A stretch of 64,000 nt of DNA from Clostridia bacterium. GTDB taxonomy: Bacteria; Bacillota; Clostridia; Christensenellales; Borkfalkiaceae. The translations under genes were made by a program, and so were the position numbers. Of this stretch, positions 17,938-25,181 are shown one piece after another (position 1 is the first letter of the stretch; each line of letters opens with the position of its first letter). The notes beneath the pieces are model-generated. The model worked only from the letters and a program-made list of their open reading frames with translations. It was not told the origin of the DNA and made no database searches. The stretch lies in contig JAGATP010000052.1 in NCBI GenBank assembly GCA_017621155.1, forward strand, positions 1 to 64,000, written 5' to 3'.

Positions 17938-17962
17938 ATCCCACACACAGCGGCTGTGGGAT
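17938..17962 (-). terminator. Possible attenuating hairpin between rpmH and rnpA
   Basis: The inverted repeat ATCCCACA/TGTGGGAT is followed on the minus strand by TTCTGATTTTT. It is a weak terminator or mRNA-stability hairpin separating highly expressed rpmH from rnpA. Confidence 0.4.
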
Positions 17963-17985
17963 TCAAAAGGAAACAGAAAACCTGT

Positions 17986-18120
17986 TTATGCGGAAAGCTT
18001 CTTTCTTCCCTTATTTCTTCTTCTCTTGATGACGTTTCTTCCGCCCGTGGAAGCCATTCTCTTTCTGAATCCGTGTACTTTGCTTCTCTGTCTCTTTTTG
18101 GGTTGGTATGTTCTTTTCAT
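17986..18120 (-). CDS. rpmH: 50S ribosomal protein L34
   Basis: The 44-residue, very basic protein begins [18 protein letters not shown] and ends [13 protein letters not shown]. The composition and internal [12 protein letters not shown] match L34 throughout. It lies between dnaN (upstream) and rnpA (downstream), all on the minus strand. It is too short to be picked up by length-filtered gene searches. Confidence 0.97.
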   Translation of the reverse strand: MKRTYQPKKRQRSKVHGFRKRMASTGGRNVIKRRRNKGRKKLSA

Positions 18121-18217
18121 AGTATTCTTTCTCCTGAAATTTAAGATTAGGCATTGTTCATTTTAACATCTTCCGCTTGCTTTGTCAATCGCTTTTTCCC
18201 TGCAATCGGAATTTTTT

Positions 18218-19318
18218 TCAAGAATTGGCCCTGACGGGAAGAATGAGATAGGAGCTCTTCTCCCTTTCTTCGCCGTGCACGACAAAGGGAGCGACGGAAG
18301 AATTGAACTCCATTTCGACGATGTCCTCTCCGACCGCCTTGACACATTCCAAAATATACTTGGAATTCATGGCAATTTTCAGATCCGGCCCTTCAATGTT
18401 TGCCCGGATGACTTCGGAGACCCCCCCGATGTCCGAATTGGAGGAAATGCCGATCGCGTTTTCCTTGATATCGAAGATAATCAGGCTGTTCTTGTCGCTT
18501 CTGACCAAAATAGCAGCTCGTTCGATGCTCTCTTCAAGCTCGTCCCTCTTTACTTTCACGACAGTCGTAAAGGTCTTAGGCATAATCGCCTCGCGGTTGA
18601 CGAACTCCCCCGTATACAGCCTGGAAGTCATGATGGTATCGTCCACTTCCACCATCATCATGCCCTTTTGCAGGAAGATGCGGAGCTCGTCGTCCTCCCC
18701 TCCGATCATCTTATTGATCTCGGAAAGCGTCCTTGCGGGGAGAATAATTCGCTCTTCCTTGGTCGTGGAAAGAATGTCCTGTCTGCAAACCGCCATTCGA
18801 TACCCGTCGAGCGCGGTTGCGACGACTTCCTCTTTTCCGACTTCGAATAAGCATCCCTTCAAAATGGGTCTGGAATCGTCCGTTGCACAGCAGAAGACGG
18901 ACTTTGCAATCAGCTCCCGAAACGCCTTTTGGCTCATGGAAAAGCTGTTCTCGCTGATGGAAACGTCGATCACAGGGAAATCATCGGCGGGAAGCACCTG
19001 CATGGTGGAGAGAGCTTCTCCGTACTGTATTTCAAGTCCCCTCGAAGAAGTCGTAAGAGTGATTTCCACGTCGCTGATCTTGTTGATAAAGTCGGAAAAA
19101 TACCTTCCGGGAATGCAGAGCTCTCCCTCTTCGAGTACATCCGCCTTGATGACCTTTTCGATGGAAATTTCGGTATCCGTAGCAAGAAGGGACAAAATAT
19201 CGTTTTTTGCGGAGAGTTTGATGCACTCCAAAACGGGAACTGTGGTTTTTCCCGCACATGCTTTGACTACCTTTAACACCGCCTCCGAAAGGTCGGCTCC
19301 CTGACAAATAAGCTTCAT
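18218..19318 (-). CDS. dnaN: DNA polymerase III sliding clamp (beta subunit)
   Basis: The beta clamp is a ring-shaped processivity factor for replication. The 366-residue protein has the three-domain clamp length, the segment DGYRMAVCR (about 170-178) and the C-terminal LILPVR motif. The ATG at 19318 faces oriC directly. In most Firmicutes dnaN follows dnaA and points away from rpmH. Here it lies between oriC and rpmH in the same direction as rpmH, and dnaA is not in the window. Confidence 0.95.
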   Translation of the reverse strand: MKLICQGADLSEAVLKVVKACAGKTTVPVLECIKLSAKNDILSLLATDTEISIEKVIKADVLEEGELCIPGRYFSDFINKISDVEITLTTSSRGLEIQYGEALSTMQVLPADDFPVIDVSISENSFSMSQKAFRELIAKSVFCCATDDSRPILKGCLFEVGKEEVVATALDGYRMAVCRQDILSTTKEERIILPARTLSEINKMIGGEDDELRIFLQKGMMMVEVDDTIMTSRLYTGEFVNREAIMPKTFTTVVKVKRDELEESIERAAILVRSDKNSLIIFDIKENAIGISSNSDIGGVSEVIRANIEGPDLKIAMNSKYILECVKAVGEDIVEMEFNSSVAPFVVHGEEREKSSYLILPVRANS

Positions 19319-19409
19319 AACGTTCTTTCCTTTTTCTGATTGCTTCCATTATACACCATTTCCGGAAAAAAAGCAAGTGCTTTTGAGAAGTTTCGTGCCT
19401 TCTCGCATC

Positions 19410-19705
19410 CTACCATGATATATATATATATTTATTTTTATTAGTAGTAATAGTAGTAGTGTCTGTGGAAAAGTGGATAACTCGAAAAAAACGACAAAAA
19501 AGGAAGGGAATGAGGGAAGAAAAGGGCAGAAATTCTCCCAAAATCAGAGAAAAAAATAGGGGATAAAAATTGTGGAAAAAATGAGGATAACTTTGGTAAC
19601 TTTGGCGCTCTCTTGCCGAAAAAGAGGAAAATATAAGTTCGAAGGAGAGAGAAAAAAGAGTTATCCCAATTATCCACAGAGAAATATTCTCGTGTGGAAA
19701 ACTTT
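19410..19705. other. oriC: Chromosomal replication origin oriC
   Basis: An AT-rich unwinding stretch (about 19416-19441, with TATATATATATA) is followed by six DnaA-trio triplets, TAG TAG TAA TAG TAG TAG (19442-19459). DnaA boxes then follow: TGTGGAAAA (19464-19472), AGTGGATAA (19472-19480), TGTGGAAAA (19571-19579), TTATCCACA (19670-19678, perfect) and TGTGGAAAA (19693-19701). Trio, short spacer, then box is the basal unwinding arrangement described for bacterial origins. The site lies between divergent dnaN and rsmG and at a change in gene strand bias. Confidence 0.9.
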
Positions 19706-19720
19706 ATTTGGGGATAAGTA

Positions 19721-19749
19721 TTGATTTTTCGAAAAGAATATAGTATAAT
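19721..19749 (+). promoter_or_regulatory. Sigma-A promoter of rsmG, abutting the start codon
   Basis: TTGATT (19721-19726), 17 nt, TATAAT (19744-19749). The rsmG ATG starts 7 nt after the -10 element, at the expected transcription start. As for traX, this predicts a leaderless mRNA. Confidence 0.7.
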
Positions 19750-19755
19750 GGGGGT

Positions 19756-20442
19756 ATGCAAATAAATTGGAAAGAATGGAAAGAAAAAATAGAGGGAGAA
19801 CAAAAAGAAAAATTCGAGCTCTATTTTTCCCTGCTCAAAGAATACAACGAGAAATTCAATTTAACCGCGATTACGGACAAAAAAGAGGTTATTTTGAAGC
19901 ATTTTGTAGACAGCGCCGTTGGGATTCCCCTTTTTCCGATGGGGGCGAAATGCATCGAAGTCGGTTCGGGCGGGGGATTTCCCTCTCTTCCCGTCAAGAT
20001 ATTCAGGGATGATCTTTCCTTTACCTTGGTGGAAAGCGTCGGCAAAAAGTGTGAGTTTTTGCGGGTCGTCGTGGATAAATTGCAACTTCAAAATGTGGAT
20101 ATCTTGCATGAGAGGGCGGAAGTACTTGCAAGAGACGAAGCATATCGCGAACAGTACGACTTATCCACAGCGCGTGCGGTGGCAAAACTCAACACCCTTT
20201 CCGAATATCTTCTACCTTTTTTGAAAGTCGGGGGAAAGATGATCGCCTATAAGGGGGACACGGAAGAGGAAACGGAGGCTGTGCGGGCGATCGAAGTGCT
20301 CGGCGGAAGAAAGGGAGAGGTGATTTCCTATTCGATCGGGGAAATCCCGCAAAAGAGGAAGCTTATTACAATCGATAAAATAAAGAGAACCCCGGAGCAA
20401 TATCCGAGGGGAAACGGCAAGGAGAGGAGTAAACCATTATGA
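19756..20442 (+). CDS. rsmG: 16S rRNA (guanine-527-N7)-methyltransferase RsmG
   Basis: RsmG (GidB) methylates G527 of 16S rRNA using S-adenosylmethionine. The 228-residue protein shows the family start (LKEYNEKFNLTAIT, about 28-41), the SAM-binding loop EVGSGGGFPSLP (about 69-80) and the RAVAKLNTLSEYLLPFL block. It is the first plus-strand gene right of oriC and overlaps the next gene by 4 nt (ATGA). In many genomes it lies beside parA; here it is on the other side of the origin. Confidence 0.95.
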   Translation: MQINWKEWKEKIEGEQKEKFELYFSLLKEYNEKFNLTAITDKKEVILKHFVDSAVGIPLFPMGAKCIEVGSGGGFPSLPVKIFRDDLSFTLVESVGKKCEFLRVVVDKLQLQNVDILHERAEVLARDEAYREQYDLSTARAVAKLNTLSEYLLPFLKVGGKMIAYKGDTEEETEAVRAIEVLGGRKGEVISYSIGEIPQKRKLITIDKIKRTPEQYPRGNGKERSKPL

Positions 20443-20906
20443 AATGTGCATTGACGGGACACAGGGCGCTCGGTATCAACTTTGACAGAACGATTCTCGA
20501 AAAGGAACTTAAAAAATTGATAAAATCAGGAGCGGATACCTTTTATTGCGGTATGGCGGTAGGATTCGACATTATTGCCTGTCAGATTCTCTTGGAGATG
20601 AAGAAAAAATATAAAATCAAAATCGTTGCGTGCATTCCCTGTCCTGAACAGGATCTTCGTTTCAACGATGAGGAAAAAAAGACTTATCGCAGTGCCGTTT
20701 CCGGTTGCGACGAGCAGGTGATGATCAGCATGACGTATACGGGCGACTGTATGAAAAAGAGAAATTACTACATGGTGGAAAATGCTGATTTTGTCTACGC
20801 TTATTATAACAACAATCGGCGGAGCGGAACATATCATACTATGAGCTATGCAAAAAAACTCGGCAAAAAAGTTTACCTTTACGGAGGTGGAGAATGGAAC
20901 GGATGA
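20439..20906 (+). CDS. YpsA/DUF1273-like SLOG-fold protein
   Basis: The 155-residue protein begins KCALTGHRALG and contains GADTFYCGMAVGFDIIACQ and a later RSGTYHTMSYAKK segment, as in the DUF1273/YpsA branch of the SLOG nucleotide-binding superfamily. YpsA affects cell division in Bacillus, and the wider superfamily binds nucleotides or their derivatives; the ligand here is unknown. It is translationally coupled to rsmG (4-nt overlap) and overlaps the NUDIX-MutY gene by 13 nt, so the three form one operon. Confidence 0.8.
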   Translation: MKCALTGHRALGINFDRTILEKELKKLIKSGADTFYCGMAVGFDIIACQILLEMKKKYKIKIVACIPCPEQDLRFNDEEKKTYRSAVSGCDEQVMISMTYTGDCMKKRNYYMVENADFVYAYYNNNRRSGTYHTMSYAKKLGKKVYLYGGGEWNG

Positions 20907-22429
20907 CTTTTTCGATGTGTCTGAAACGGGCAGGAATCGAGAAATCTTTTTTGAGAGAATATGACGAAGAGGAAAACTATACGAGGGAGGGAGAAGTGCA
21001 TTGCACCTCTTCCGCTTTTTTATGCAACGAAAGTCTCGATAAAGTTCTTTTCGTCTATCACAATATCTATGATTCCTACACCTGGCCGGGCGGGCACAAC
21101 GACGGCGAGCGGGATTTTTTCAAGGTTGCAATCAGGGAAACCGAAGAAGAGACAGGTATCAAAAATCTCACCCTTTATTCCGCCATTCCCTTGCATATGG
21201 GGCTTCTCCCCGTCAAGGAGCATGTAAAAAACGGGAAAAAAGTCCCTGCACATAAGCACCTCAATATTACCTTTGCCTTTGTGGTGGACGAAAGGGAAAA
21301 AGTCAAAGTTAAGGAAGACGAAAATTCGGACGTCAGATGGCTTCCAATGGATAAGCTCGCTTCCTTCAGCTCCGAGCCGCACATGATTCCCATTTTCGAG
21401 GAATGCGTGAGAAAGCTCAAGGAAATTCAAAGGGAAAAGGAAAGGGTATTTCGGACAATTCCTTTCAATCTTCTCCCTTGGTATGATAAAAACAAGCGGG
21501 ATTTGCCCTGGAGAAGGGAAAAATCCGCTTATCGCACCTGGGTGAGCGAGATCATGCTTCAGCAGACGAGAGTGGAGGCGGGTAAGGCTTATTACGAGCG
21601 GTTTTTACGCGAGCTTCCCACCGTGGAAGACCTCGCTGCCTGCCCCGAAGAAAAGCTCATGAAGCTCTGGGAAGGCTTGGGCTATTACAATCGCGCCAAG
21701 AACCTGCAAAAGACCGCAAAAATCATTGTAAATGAGTACGGCGGGGTTTTTCCGAACGATTGTGAAACCTTAAAGACTTTGCCGGGGATTGGGGAATACA
21801 CCGCCGGGGCGATTTCTTCCATTGCCTTTGAACAAAAAGAGCCGGCCGTGGACGGAAACGTCGTGCGCGTACTCTCCCGCATCACTGAAAATTACGACGT
21901 CGATCTGAAGAAAAAGCTATTCTCTTCCTTGAAAGCTATTTATCCCGATCGTGCGGGGGATTTTACGCAGAGTTTAATGGAGCTTGGGGCAATCGTCTGC
22001 CTTCCGAACGGTGTTCCACTCTGTGAAAAGTGCCCGATGAAGGAAGATTGTTTGGGGAGAAGGTTGGAAGTGGAAAACTTTCTTCCCAGTCTTCCCCCGA
22101 AGCGGGAGAGAAGGGTGGAAACCCTCTTTGTCTACCACATCGAGACCCCCGAAGGACTCGTCCTCAGAAAAAGAACAAAGGGAGTTTTAAAGGGCATGTG
22201 GGAGCTTCCGAACTTCGAGGAAGAAAAAGAGCTTCCCTTTGAGGGAAAAAGGGAACTCGGAAGAAAAGAGTTTACGCATGTTTTTACCCATGTGGAGTGG
22301 AAGATGACCTGTATTTATGTAAAAGCGGAAAAGACGACAATGGAGACGCATTCGTGGCAGGAAATAGAAGAAGCGCTCTCCATTCCCTCCGCATTTAAGA
22401 AGATGATACGAAAAGGAGAAAAGATGTAA
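20894..22429 (+). CDS. mutY: NUDIX hydrolase-MutY adenine DNA glycosylase fusion
   Basis: Residues 1-175 form a NUDIX domain with a near-canonical box (WPGGHNDGERDF...RETEEETGI, 64-89; one residue off the strict spacing). Residues 185-395 are MutY: catalytic Glu219 in SEIMLQQTRV, helix-hairpin-helix LPGIGEYTAGAI (about 296-307), catalytic Asp320 in VDGNVVRV, and the iron-sulfur cysteines C369, C377, C380 and C386 (first gap one residue longer than usual). Residues 400-511 resemble the MutY C-terminal 8-oxoguanine recognition domain. MutY removes adenine opposite 8-oxoG. The N-terminal domain may hydrolyse a damaged nucleotide or a nucleotide sugar. GGAGGTGG precedes the ATG. Confidence 0.92.
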   Translation: MERMTFSMCLKRAGIEKSFLREYDEEENYTREGEVHCTSSAFLCNESLDKVLFVYHNIYDSYTWPGGHNDGERDFFKVAIRETEEETGIKNLTLYSAIPLHMGLLPVKEHVKNGKKVPAHKHLNITFAFVVDEREKVKVKEDENSDVRWLPMDKLASFSSEPHMIPIFEECVRKLKEIQREKERVFRTIPFNLLPWYDKNKRDLPWRREKSAYRTWVSEIMLQQTRVEAGKAYYERFLRELPTVEDLAACPEEKLMKLWEGLGYYNRAKNLQKTAKIIVNEYGGVFPNDCETLKTLPGIGEYTAGAISSIAFEQKEPAVDGNVVRVLSRITENYDVDLKKKLFSSLKAIYPDRAGDFTQSLMELGAIVCLPNGVPLCEKCPMKEDCLGRRLEVENFLPSLPPKRERRVETLFVYHIETPEGLVLRKRTKGVLKGMWELPNFEEEKELPFEGKRELGRKEFTHVFTHVEWKMTCIYVKAEKTTMETHSWQEIEEALSIPSAFKKMIRKGEKM

Positions 22430-22451
22430 CCTTAGGTTGCATCTTTTTTTT
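22421..22451 (+). terminator. Terminator of the rsmG-mutY operon
   Basis: The stem AGATGTAACC/GGTTGCATCT with a short loop is followed by eight T residues. The mutY stop codon lies within its left arm. Confidence 0.9.
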
Positions 22452-22494
22452 AGGAAAGCATTGTAAAAAATGGGAAACTATGATGGCCTCGCCG

Positions 22495-22745
22495 AAAGCT
22501 TTCCTTATTATAGAATAAGGAAAGAATATCGTCGAAAACATTCTCTGACTAATCTGGGATTTGATTCGAGATTAGTCGCCTATATGAGAAGTCCGTTCGA
22601 CAGACTATATAATAAAGAAAGAAAAAGTTTGTCGGACAGTTAAGCATGATAAAGGTGCGGGATCTATATCCCACACCTTTACACATAGCCTGTCCGTACC
22701 AATGGAAAGGGGTGACTCACCCTTATTCGACATGCTATCTATAAT
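22495..22745. repeat. Composite palindromic repeat block R2
   Basis: The block has no gene. It holds a perfect hairpin TTTCCTTATT/AATAAGGAAA (about 22500-22523), the inverted repeat GACTAATCT/AGATTAGTC (about 22546-22577), and a conserved AAAGGTG...CACCTTT hairpin (about 22650-22681) followed by the family arm CACATAGCCTGTCCGTACCAA. Confidence 0.7.
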
Positions 22746-22776
22746 AAGGAAAAGGGCGGGGCAATTTTTGCCCCGC
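22746..22776 (-). terminator. Terminator of the NlpC/P60 lipoprotein gene
   Basis: The stem GCGGGGCAA/TTGCCCCGC (22756-22764 and 22768-22776) is followed on the minus strand by CCTTTTCCTTAT. It lies 8 nt beyond the stop codon. Confidence 0.65.
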
Positions 22777-22783
22777 CGCGTCT

Positions 22784-23728
22784 TTATAAAAATCTTCTGA
22801 TCTCGATGGTGTACTCCCATTTCTTTTGGGTCATTTCGACGATCTTCGCATAGTCGGATGAGGTATGTAAAATCATATTGTTCCCAAGATACACTGCGAC
22901 GTGCCCGATCCGCTCGATTCCCGTGTTGTTCACCCTCGAATCGTTCGTCATAAAGAGGAGATCGCCGCGCTTTAGCTCGCTCGTTTTCACGGGCTTGCCC
23001 TGCAAGACCTGCGTGCGGGTGGTCGTGGCAATGATCTTCCCCGCACCCTTGTAGAAGATGTACTGCGTGAAGGAAGAGCAGTCGAACTCCTTTGTCGTAA
23101 ATCCGGAAAGCAGATTGCCTCCGCCGTCGTGCACCCTCGTCGCACCGTAGACGTAGGGCGTTCCGAGAAGCGAATACCCCACGGCAAGCACGGAGTCGAT
23201 CTCCTCGTTTTGTTCCACGTCAAAGGAAACGGGGGTGAGATAGTCCTTCGAAACATATGCCTTCTTGCCGAGATACCTCGTCTCGTACCAATTACCCGAT
23301 TCGCCATAGTAGGGAAGATATTCTCCCTCGACGATCTGTCCGAGCACGGAATATCCCGTTCCTGCGCCCGAACGCACGTTCAGCCTGTCTGCTTTGCACT
23401 TTAAGTATTTTACGCTCTGCGTTTGCGGCTCTTGCGTGGCAGGCGGTGTGGTAGGAGCGGGCGGCTCTGTCGTAGCAGGTGGTTCGGTCGTTGCGGGCGG
23501 CTCTGTCGAAGGGGGCGTTGTGGTGACGCCATCTAAAATGATGTCGGGATTGATGGTCACGGAATCGGGAAGCTTGATGTTCGAGTCTCCGTTCAGAATG
23601 CCTTGAATGAGTTCCTTCTCCCAATCCTCCGTGGGCGTGATTTTAATCTCTGCAGTACATCCGACGAGACTTGCGCTCATTACGGCGAGAGCAGCGATTG
23701 CCATGATTTTCTTTGTGACTTTTTTCAT
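22784..23728 (-). CDS. NlpC/P60 endopeptidase lipoprotein with SH3 domain
   Basis: This is a predicted cell-wall hydrolase cleaving peptide stems. The 314-residue protein has a lipoprotein signal ending SLVGC (Cys about 24), a Thr/Pro-rich spacer with repeated TTEPPA, a bacterial SH3 domain (LNVRSGAGTGYSVLGQI) and an NlpC/P60 domain. The catalytic Cys is in FDCSSF, the His in GHVAVYLG and the third polar residue in ILHTS. I place the start at 23728, after AAGGAGAAAACCT, where the signal peptide begins; an upstream in-frame extension lacks these features. It is divergent from the aminopeptidase gene. Confidence 0.92.
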   Translation of the reverse strand: MKKVTKKIMAIAALAVMSASLVGCTAEIKITPTEDWEKELIQGILNGDSNIKLPDSVTINPDIILDGVTTTPPSTEPPATTEPPATTEPPAPTTPPATQEPQTQSVKYLKCKADRLNVRSGAGTGYSVLGQIVEGEYLPYYGESGNWYETRYLGKKAYVSKDYLTPVSFDVEQNEEIDSVLAVGYSLLGTPYVYGATRVHDGGGNLLSGFTTKEFDCSSFTQYIFYKGAGKIIATTTRTQVLQGKPVKTSELKRGDLLFMTNDSRVNNTGIERIGHVAVYLGNNMILHTSSDYAKIVEMTQKKWEYTIEIRRFL

Positions 23729-23862
23729 AGGTTTTCTCCTTTTTTTGATCTGTGTCTCCCATGATAGCCAAAAGAGACCCCGTTTGTCAACGCCAAAAAT
23801 TATCCAAAGAAGGCAAACCTTTCCAAAAAGAATACCAAAAAGGAAAATTTTTACGCGATTGC

Positions 23863-23891
23863 TTGATTTTGCTTGGTAAATATGGTATAGT
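23863..23891 (+). promoter_or_regulatory. Sigma-A promoter of the aminopeptidase operon
   Basis: TTGATT (23863-23868), 17 nt, TATAGT (23886-23891), about 63 nt before the start codon. Confidence 0.65.
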
Positions 23892-23954
23892 AAGGGAGAA
23901 AAAGAGCCGTTATAAAGAGGGACGGCAAATTGTTTTCCGAAAAAGGAGCTTACC

Positions 23955-25181
23955 ATGAATACAAATCAATTGAAAAATTACGCAAAATTGTTGGCAGTGA
24001 AAGGCTTGAACGTGCAAAAAGGTCAGGAAGTCTGGATTTCCGCCGAGCTCGATCAGCCCGAGTTTGTGACGATGGTCGTCGAGGAATGCTACAAAGCGGG
24101 CGCTTCCAAGGTCGTCGTCGATTGGACGCATCAGCCCGTTTCCAAACTCAATGCTTCCTATCGTTCGGAAGAGGTTCTCTCCACCGTTGCGAATTGGGAA
24201 AAGGAAAAGTTTCAGTACATGGTCGACAATCTTCCCTGTCGTCTGTATATCGAATCTTCCGATCCCGACGGCATGAAGGGCATCGATCAGGACAAGATGA
24301 GAAGGGCGTCTATCGCGACCTATCCCATCATCAAGCCCTATCGCGATCAGATTGAAAACAAGTACCAGTGGTGCATTGCCGCCGTTCCCGGAAAGGCATG
24401 GGCAAAGAAAATCTTTCCCTATCTTTCCGAAGAAGAAGGCATGGAAGCTCTTTGGGACGCCATCTTAAAGACGGCAAGAGCGGACGGAGACGATCCCTGC
24501 AAGGCTTGGGACGAGCACAATGCAAACCTCGAAAGACGGAGCAAGTATTTAAACGATTTGCACCTTACCTCCCTCGAATATAAGTCCTCCAATGGAACGG
24601 ACTTTAAGGTCGGTCTCATCGACGAGGGAAGATTTTGCGGCGGCGGAGAGACTTCGCTTTTGGGGCACTTCTTCAACCCCAACATCCCTTCGGAGGAAAT
24701 CTTCACTTCCCCCAAGGCGGGCGATGCGGAGGGCATTGTTTACTCGGCAAAGCCCCTCTCCTATCGCGGGGAGCTGATTGAAAACTTCTCCGTGCGCTTT
24801 GAAAAGGGCAAAGTCGTCGAAGTCAGGGCGGAAAAGGGCGAGGAGCTCTTAAGGCAGATGGTTTCCATGGACGAAGGCGCTTCCATGCTCGGCGAGTGCG
24901 CTTTGATTGCCTACGACTCCCCCATCAACAACACGGGCATTCTCTTCTACAACACCCTCTTCGACGAGAACGCAAGCTGCCATCTTGCACTCGGCAGGGG
25001 CTTCCACGACTGCATTCAGAACTTCGAAGAGAAGTCGCAGGAAGATTTTAAAAAGCTCGGGGTCAACGAGTCGATGATTCACGTCGATTTCATGATCGGC
25101 AGCAAGGACTTGTCCATCGTCGGCGTGACGAAGGACGGAAAGAGAGTACAACTCTTTGAAAACGGAAATTGGGCATTCTAA
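23955..25181 (+). CDS. M29 family metallo-aminopeptidase
   Basis: M29 enzymes (AmpS, PepS, aminopeptidase T) release N-terminal amino acids in the cytoplasm using a two-metal centre. The 408-residue protein has the expected length. The C-terminal metal-binding blocks include LGECALIAYDSPIN, NTLFDENASCHLALGRGF and MIHVDFMIG, and it closes with the family-typical GKRVQLFENGNWAF. AAAAAGGAGCTTACC precedes the ATG. It is followed without a gap by a membrane protein gene; the two are probably co-transcribed. Confidence 0.93.
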   Translation: MNTNQLKNYAKLLAVKGLNVQKGQEVWISAELDQPEFVTMVVEECYKAGASKVVVDWTHQPVSKLNASYRSEEVLSTVANWEKEKFQYMVDNLPCRLYIESSDPDGMKGIDQDKMRRASIATYPIIKPYRDQIENKYQWCIAAVPGKAWAKKIFPYLSEEEGMEALWDAILKTARADGDDPCKAWDEHNANLERRSKYLNDLHLTSLEYKSSNGTDFKVGLIDEGRFCGGGETSLLGHFFNPNIPSEEIFTSPKAGDAEGIVYSAKPLSYRGELIENFSVRFEKGKVVEVRAEKGEELLRQMVSMDEGASMLGECALIAYDSPINNTGILFYNTLFDENASCHLALGRGFHDCIQNFEEKSQEDFKKLGVNESMIHVDFMIGSKDLSIVGVTKDGKRVQLFENGNWAF

